Part shown: one piece after another, positions 62,044 to 64,000 of the stretch
Layout of the letters: each line of letters opens with the position of its first letter
How positions within the stretch are numbered: the stretch's first letter is position 1
Assembly: GCF_001969445.1 (NCBI RefSeq)
Contig: NZ_CP017297.1
Span: 992,001-1,056,000 of the forward strand
Reading direction: 5' to 3'
From: Brachybacterium sp. P6-10-X1
Lineage (GTDB): Bacteria; Actinomycetota; Actinomycetes; Actinomycetales; Dermabacteraceae
DNA: 64,000 bases
Made by a program: the position numbers and the translations under genes
Notes under the pieces: generated by a model
Database searches by the model: none
What the model saw: the letters and a program-made list of their open reading frames with translations, nothing else
What the model was told of the DNA's origin: nothing

Positions 62044-62638
62044 ACGCGTCGCGACAGCCCAGGGCGCAGAACCCGAGCGTCTCACCGTCCGTCTCGATCG
62101 TGAGAGCACGCGGCCCTCGGCGCACGAGCATTCCGCAGATCGGGTCGACGAGATGGCCGTCGGGAACGGGGTCGTTGCGACCGTTCTCGACGGCGGCACG
62201 GTAGTCGGAGATCAGCGCGTCCAGGACGTCATCCGCCGTGGAGGATGCTCCGTCCATCCCGATGCTGCCGTCGGGGACCCCGTTGATGAGCACCCACAAG
62301 GACCCGGGCTCGCGCTGCCAGCCGTGCCTCGTATCGACGCGCCGGAGGGCGGCTTTGACGGCCCCGATCATGGGGCGCGCCATATCGTCCTGCCATGCCC
62401 GCGGCACCGTGACCGACGCGATCACCGGCGGGGCCTCCTCGGGATTCGCGGGCCCATCGCCGGTATGCCAGTCGGTCAGGTCACGAAAGCCCAGGTGGGC
62501 CATCTGGCGAGCGCGATGCATCGTCTCCGGGGGCGCGTGATCGTCCGTGAGGACGACCGAGCAGATCTGCTCGATGATGGCGCGGCGATCCGTGTCGTCG
62601 TATCGTCCGACGGGGCATGAGATCTCGATCAGAATCAT
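62018..62638 (-). CDS. Tautomerase-like tandem domain fused to a YHS-type metal-binding domain
   Basis: A 206-residue protein. Residues 1-35 (LIEISCPVGRYDDTDRRAIIEQICSVVL) and 72-145 (VIASVTVPRAWQDD..., SLWVLINGVPDGSIGMDG) resemble two 4-oxalocrotonate-tautomerase-like units, but the catalytic Pro-1 is absent (Met-Ile). Residues 160-206 have DPICGMLVRRG and ETLGFCALGCRDAYARRH, the C-G-M ... F-C-x2-x-C pattern of YHS domains that bind metal. ATG at 62638 has GAAGGAGA. Divergent from an XRE regulator. Fusion seen; function unknown. Confidence 0.7.
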   Translation of the reverse strand: MILIEISCPVGRYDDTDRRAIIEQICSVVLTDDHAPPETMHRARQMAHLGFRDLTDWHTGDGPANPEEAPPVIASVTVPRAWQDDMARPMIGAVKAALRRVDTRHGWQREPGSLWVLINGVPDGSIGMDGASSTADDVLDALISDYRAAVENGRNDPVPDGHLVDPICGMLVRRGPRALTIETDGETLGFCALGCRDAYARRHALA

Positions 62639-62745
62639 GACTGTCTCCTTCGACTCGGTGTCGCCAGGGTCACCGTTGCTGGTGTGCCGTGTCGATAACC
62701 TCCGAGGTCATGGAGCAGCTGCTCCGCGCTGGGTAGTATCGCGGG
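62639..62745. promoter_or_regulatory. Divergent region, tautomerase/YHS gene and XRE gene
   Basis: 107 bp with TAGTAT (62734-62739) exactly 6 nt before the XRE ATG, so that mRNA is likely leaderless. The tautomerase side has a normal GAAGGAGA site. XRE control of both genes is plausible. Confidence 0.55.
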
Positions 62746-63537
62746 ATGTCTGTGAGCCCTGCTGCAGCCGGCACCCTGATTCGCCGATGGCGCAGTCGGC
62801 GACGGCGCTCCCAGCTCGACGTCGCGGTCGCGGCGGGGGTCTCCACCCGGCATCTGAGCTACCTCGAGACCGGGCGCGCGACACCGAGCCGCCTCATGGT
62901 CGCCCGGCTGTGCGCGGAGCTGGAGGTTCCCCTTCGCGATCGCAATACCCTGCTGCTCGCTGCAGGGTTCGCTCCCGATCACACCGAACGTCCCCTGGAC
63001 GACCTCGGCCCCGTGCGCGAGGCCGTCCAAGCGGTGCTGGATGGGCATGACCCCAATCCGGCTGTCGCGGTCAATGCGCGCTGGGAGGTGCTCGCCTCCA
63101 ATCGGGCCATGACCACCATGTTGTCGGGATTGCCGAGGTCGATCGCCGGTCCACCGCTCAACATCCTTCGCGCCACCCTCCATCCGGACGGGATGCTGGG
63201 GCAGCTGCATGACCCGGCACGGTGGCGGGACGATGCACTCCGCCGCGCGAGGCGTCAGCACGAGCACACGGCCGATGCAGGCCTCGAGGCGCTGATCGCC
63301 GAGATCGAGCAGTACCCGATCCCCCAGTCCGGTGTCGACCATGACGGGCAGGCCGATGATCTGGTGATGCCCATGCGGCTGAGCACTCCGCTCGGTGAGC
63401 TTTCGCTGCTCTATGCCGTCACTGTGTTCGGGTCCCCGCGCGACATCACGACCGACGAGCTCGCCATCGAGACGTTCTTCCCGGCCGACGAAGCCACGCG
63501 AGCCCTGTTGCCCCTGTTGATCGACGACGGCGCCTGA
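62746..63537 (+). CDS. XRE-family regulator with MmyB-like ligand domain
   Basis: A 263-residue regulator. The helix-turn-helix (LIRRWRSRRRRSQLDVAVAAGVSTRHLSYLETGRATPS) is at residues 10-50; from about 95 an MmyB-like PAS-related ligand domain follows (VNARWEVLASNRAMTTML, LSTPLGELSLLYAVTVFGSPRDIT). Such regulators sit next to the genes they control, often dehydrogenases or small oxidative enzymes; here the divergent tautomerase/YHS gene. Leaderless start at 62746. Confidence 0.86.
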   Translation: MSVSPAAAGTLIRRWRSRRRRSQLDVAVAAGVSTRHLSYLETGRATPSRLMVARLCAELEVPLRDRNTLLLAAGFAPDHTERPLDDLGPVREAVQAVLDGHDPNPAVAVNARWEVLASNRAMTTMLSGLPRSIAGPPLNILRATLHPDGMLGQLHDPARWRDDALRRARRQHEHTADAGLEALIAEIEQYPIPQSGVDHDGQADDLVMPMRLSTPLGELSLLYAVTVFGSPRDITTDELAIETFFPADEATRALLPLLIDDGA

Positions 63538-63587
63538 TCAGATCAGGACCAGGGCGCCGTGCCGTGGCACCAGGGAAAGCCGATCAG

Positions 63588-63860
63588 TCACTTCTTCTCG
63601 CGCAGCACCGCCCGGCGAGCGCGGAACTCGTCCTCGTCGATCTCCCCGGCCGCGTAGCGCTCGCCCAGTTTCGATTCGGCGTCGCGGCGCGGGCCCTCCG
63701 ACCACCAGCGGCGACGACGGACAGCGCCGGTGATGAGGAACGCGGCGAGCAGCAGCAGGAGCAGCAGTGGGAAGAACGGGAAGAAGACGTGCGGACCGTT
63801 CCAGGCGGCGTCGCCGCCCGGGCCGCCGGCGGTGAGCTGGGTGAGGGTCTCGATGAACAT
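63588..63860 (-). CDS. SHOCT-domain small membrane protein
   Basis: A 90-residue protein: a hydrophobic helix (VFFPFFPLLLLLLLAAFLITG, residues about 25-45), a basic patch (RRRRWW) and a C-terminal SHOCT motif (KLGERYAAGEIDEDEFRARRAVL). SHOCT segments are thought to mediate oligomer formation. ATG at 63860 follows GAAGGA. Function unknown. Confidence 0.8.
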   Translation of the reverse strand: MFIETLTQLTAGGPGGDAAWNGPHVFFPFFPLLLLLLLAAFLITGAVRRRRWWSEGPRRDAESKLGERYAAGEIDEDEFRARRAVLREKK

Positions 63861-63965
63861 GGTGTGATCCTTCCGATGGATGGTGACCCCACTCTGCGCC
63901 CGTCCGGCCCCGGTTCCATCGGCCCGTGGGCGGCACCTCGGCTACGTCGCCGGGCGCAGTCGCGG

Positions 63966-64000
63966 TCACGCCGGGAGCACGGCCTGCACCCGGAACCGGG
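63966..64000 (-). CDS. C-terminal end of a gene running in from the right (partial)
   Basis: The minus-strand frame RFRVQAVLPA then TGA (63966-63968) resembles the common end of sensor histidine kinases (GFRVxAxLPA). Only 11 codons are visible, so this is tentative. Confidence 0.3.
   Translation of the reverse strand, partial: RFRVQAVLPA

Noticed and set aside
1..64000. Insertion sequences, integrases, tRNA genes or phage genes
   Set aside because: None recognised by protein motifs or tRNA-like sequence on reading; a tool-based scan was not possible.

Overview
The window is high-GC DNA (third codon positions almost always G or C) with actinobacterial hallmarks: Tat-type lipoprotein signals, a HelR-type RNA-polymerase motor carrying a rifamycin-associated element, a DUF222/HNH protein, and many start codons with a TANNNT hexamer exactly 6-7 nt upstream (leaderless mRNAs). 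The gene set fits a soil- or host-associated Micrococcales member such as Brachybacterium; that placement is inference. No rRNA, tRNA, CRISPR array, transposase or prophage was recognised.

Layout. 1-9 kb: end of a POT peptide transporter, a GH2 glycosidase, helR with its RAE, an unknown protein and a DUF222/HNH protein. 9-15 kb: a three-domain PTS permease, a Na+/H+ antiporter, a NarL-type two-component pair and a small-multidrug-type membrane protein. 15.7-19.3 kb: an HNH endonuclease, a MurA-like enolpyruvyl transferase fused to an XRE domain with a palindrome at its start, and an MFS exporter coupled to a 13-residue leaderless ORF. 19.4-25.6 kb: a coupled OsmC/flavin-monooxygenase/MFS operon, then a Gfo/Idh dehydrogenase plus sugar isomerase divergent from a TetR regulator. 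25.6-31.3 kb: a five-gene peptide/opine ABC importer. 31.6-38.5 kb: MgtC, then a siderophore-type ABC operon with a fused carboxymuconolactone-decarboxylase/alkylhydroperoxidase protein and an FAD/NAD(P)-binding protein broken by one TAG. 38.8-47 kb: aquaporin, then a carbohydrate ABC operon with ThuA, Gfo/Idh and LacI genes, flanked on both sides by non-coding tandem-repeat islands that share a short element. 47-53 kb: DUF1846, a small secreted protein, an EEP hydrolase, VOC, DHFR-like and hemerythrin genes (two damaged), and a ZIP transporter. 53.2-59.5 kb: an alpha-galactoside module (ABC importer, GH4 alpha-galactosidase, MelR-like activator, sugar acetyltransferase) whose second permease has an in-frame TAA. 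59.7-64 kb: alpha/beta hydrolase, Ltp-repeat surface protein, a tautomerase-like/YHS fusion divergent from an XRE regulator, and a SHOCT protein.

How it works together: most of the window is nutrient capture (peptides, N-acetylglucosamine or glucose, alpha-galactosides, another glycoside, siderophores or a related ligand), each module with its own regulator. Neither CUT1-type sugar importer has an ATPase gene, so a shared MsiK-like ATPase elsewhere is expected. At least three otherwise intact genes carry single in-frame stop codons, which suggests recent decay of accessory functions or base errors in the assembly.
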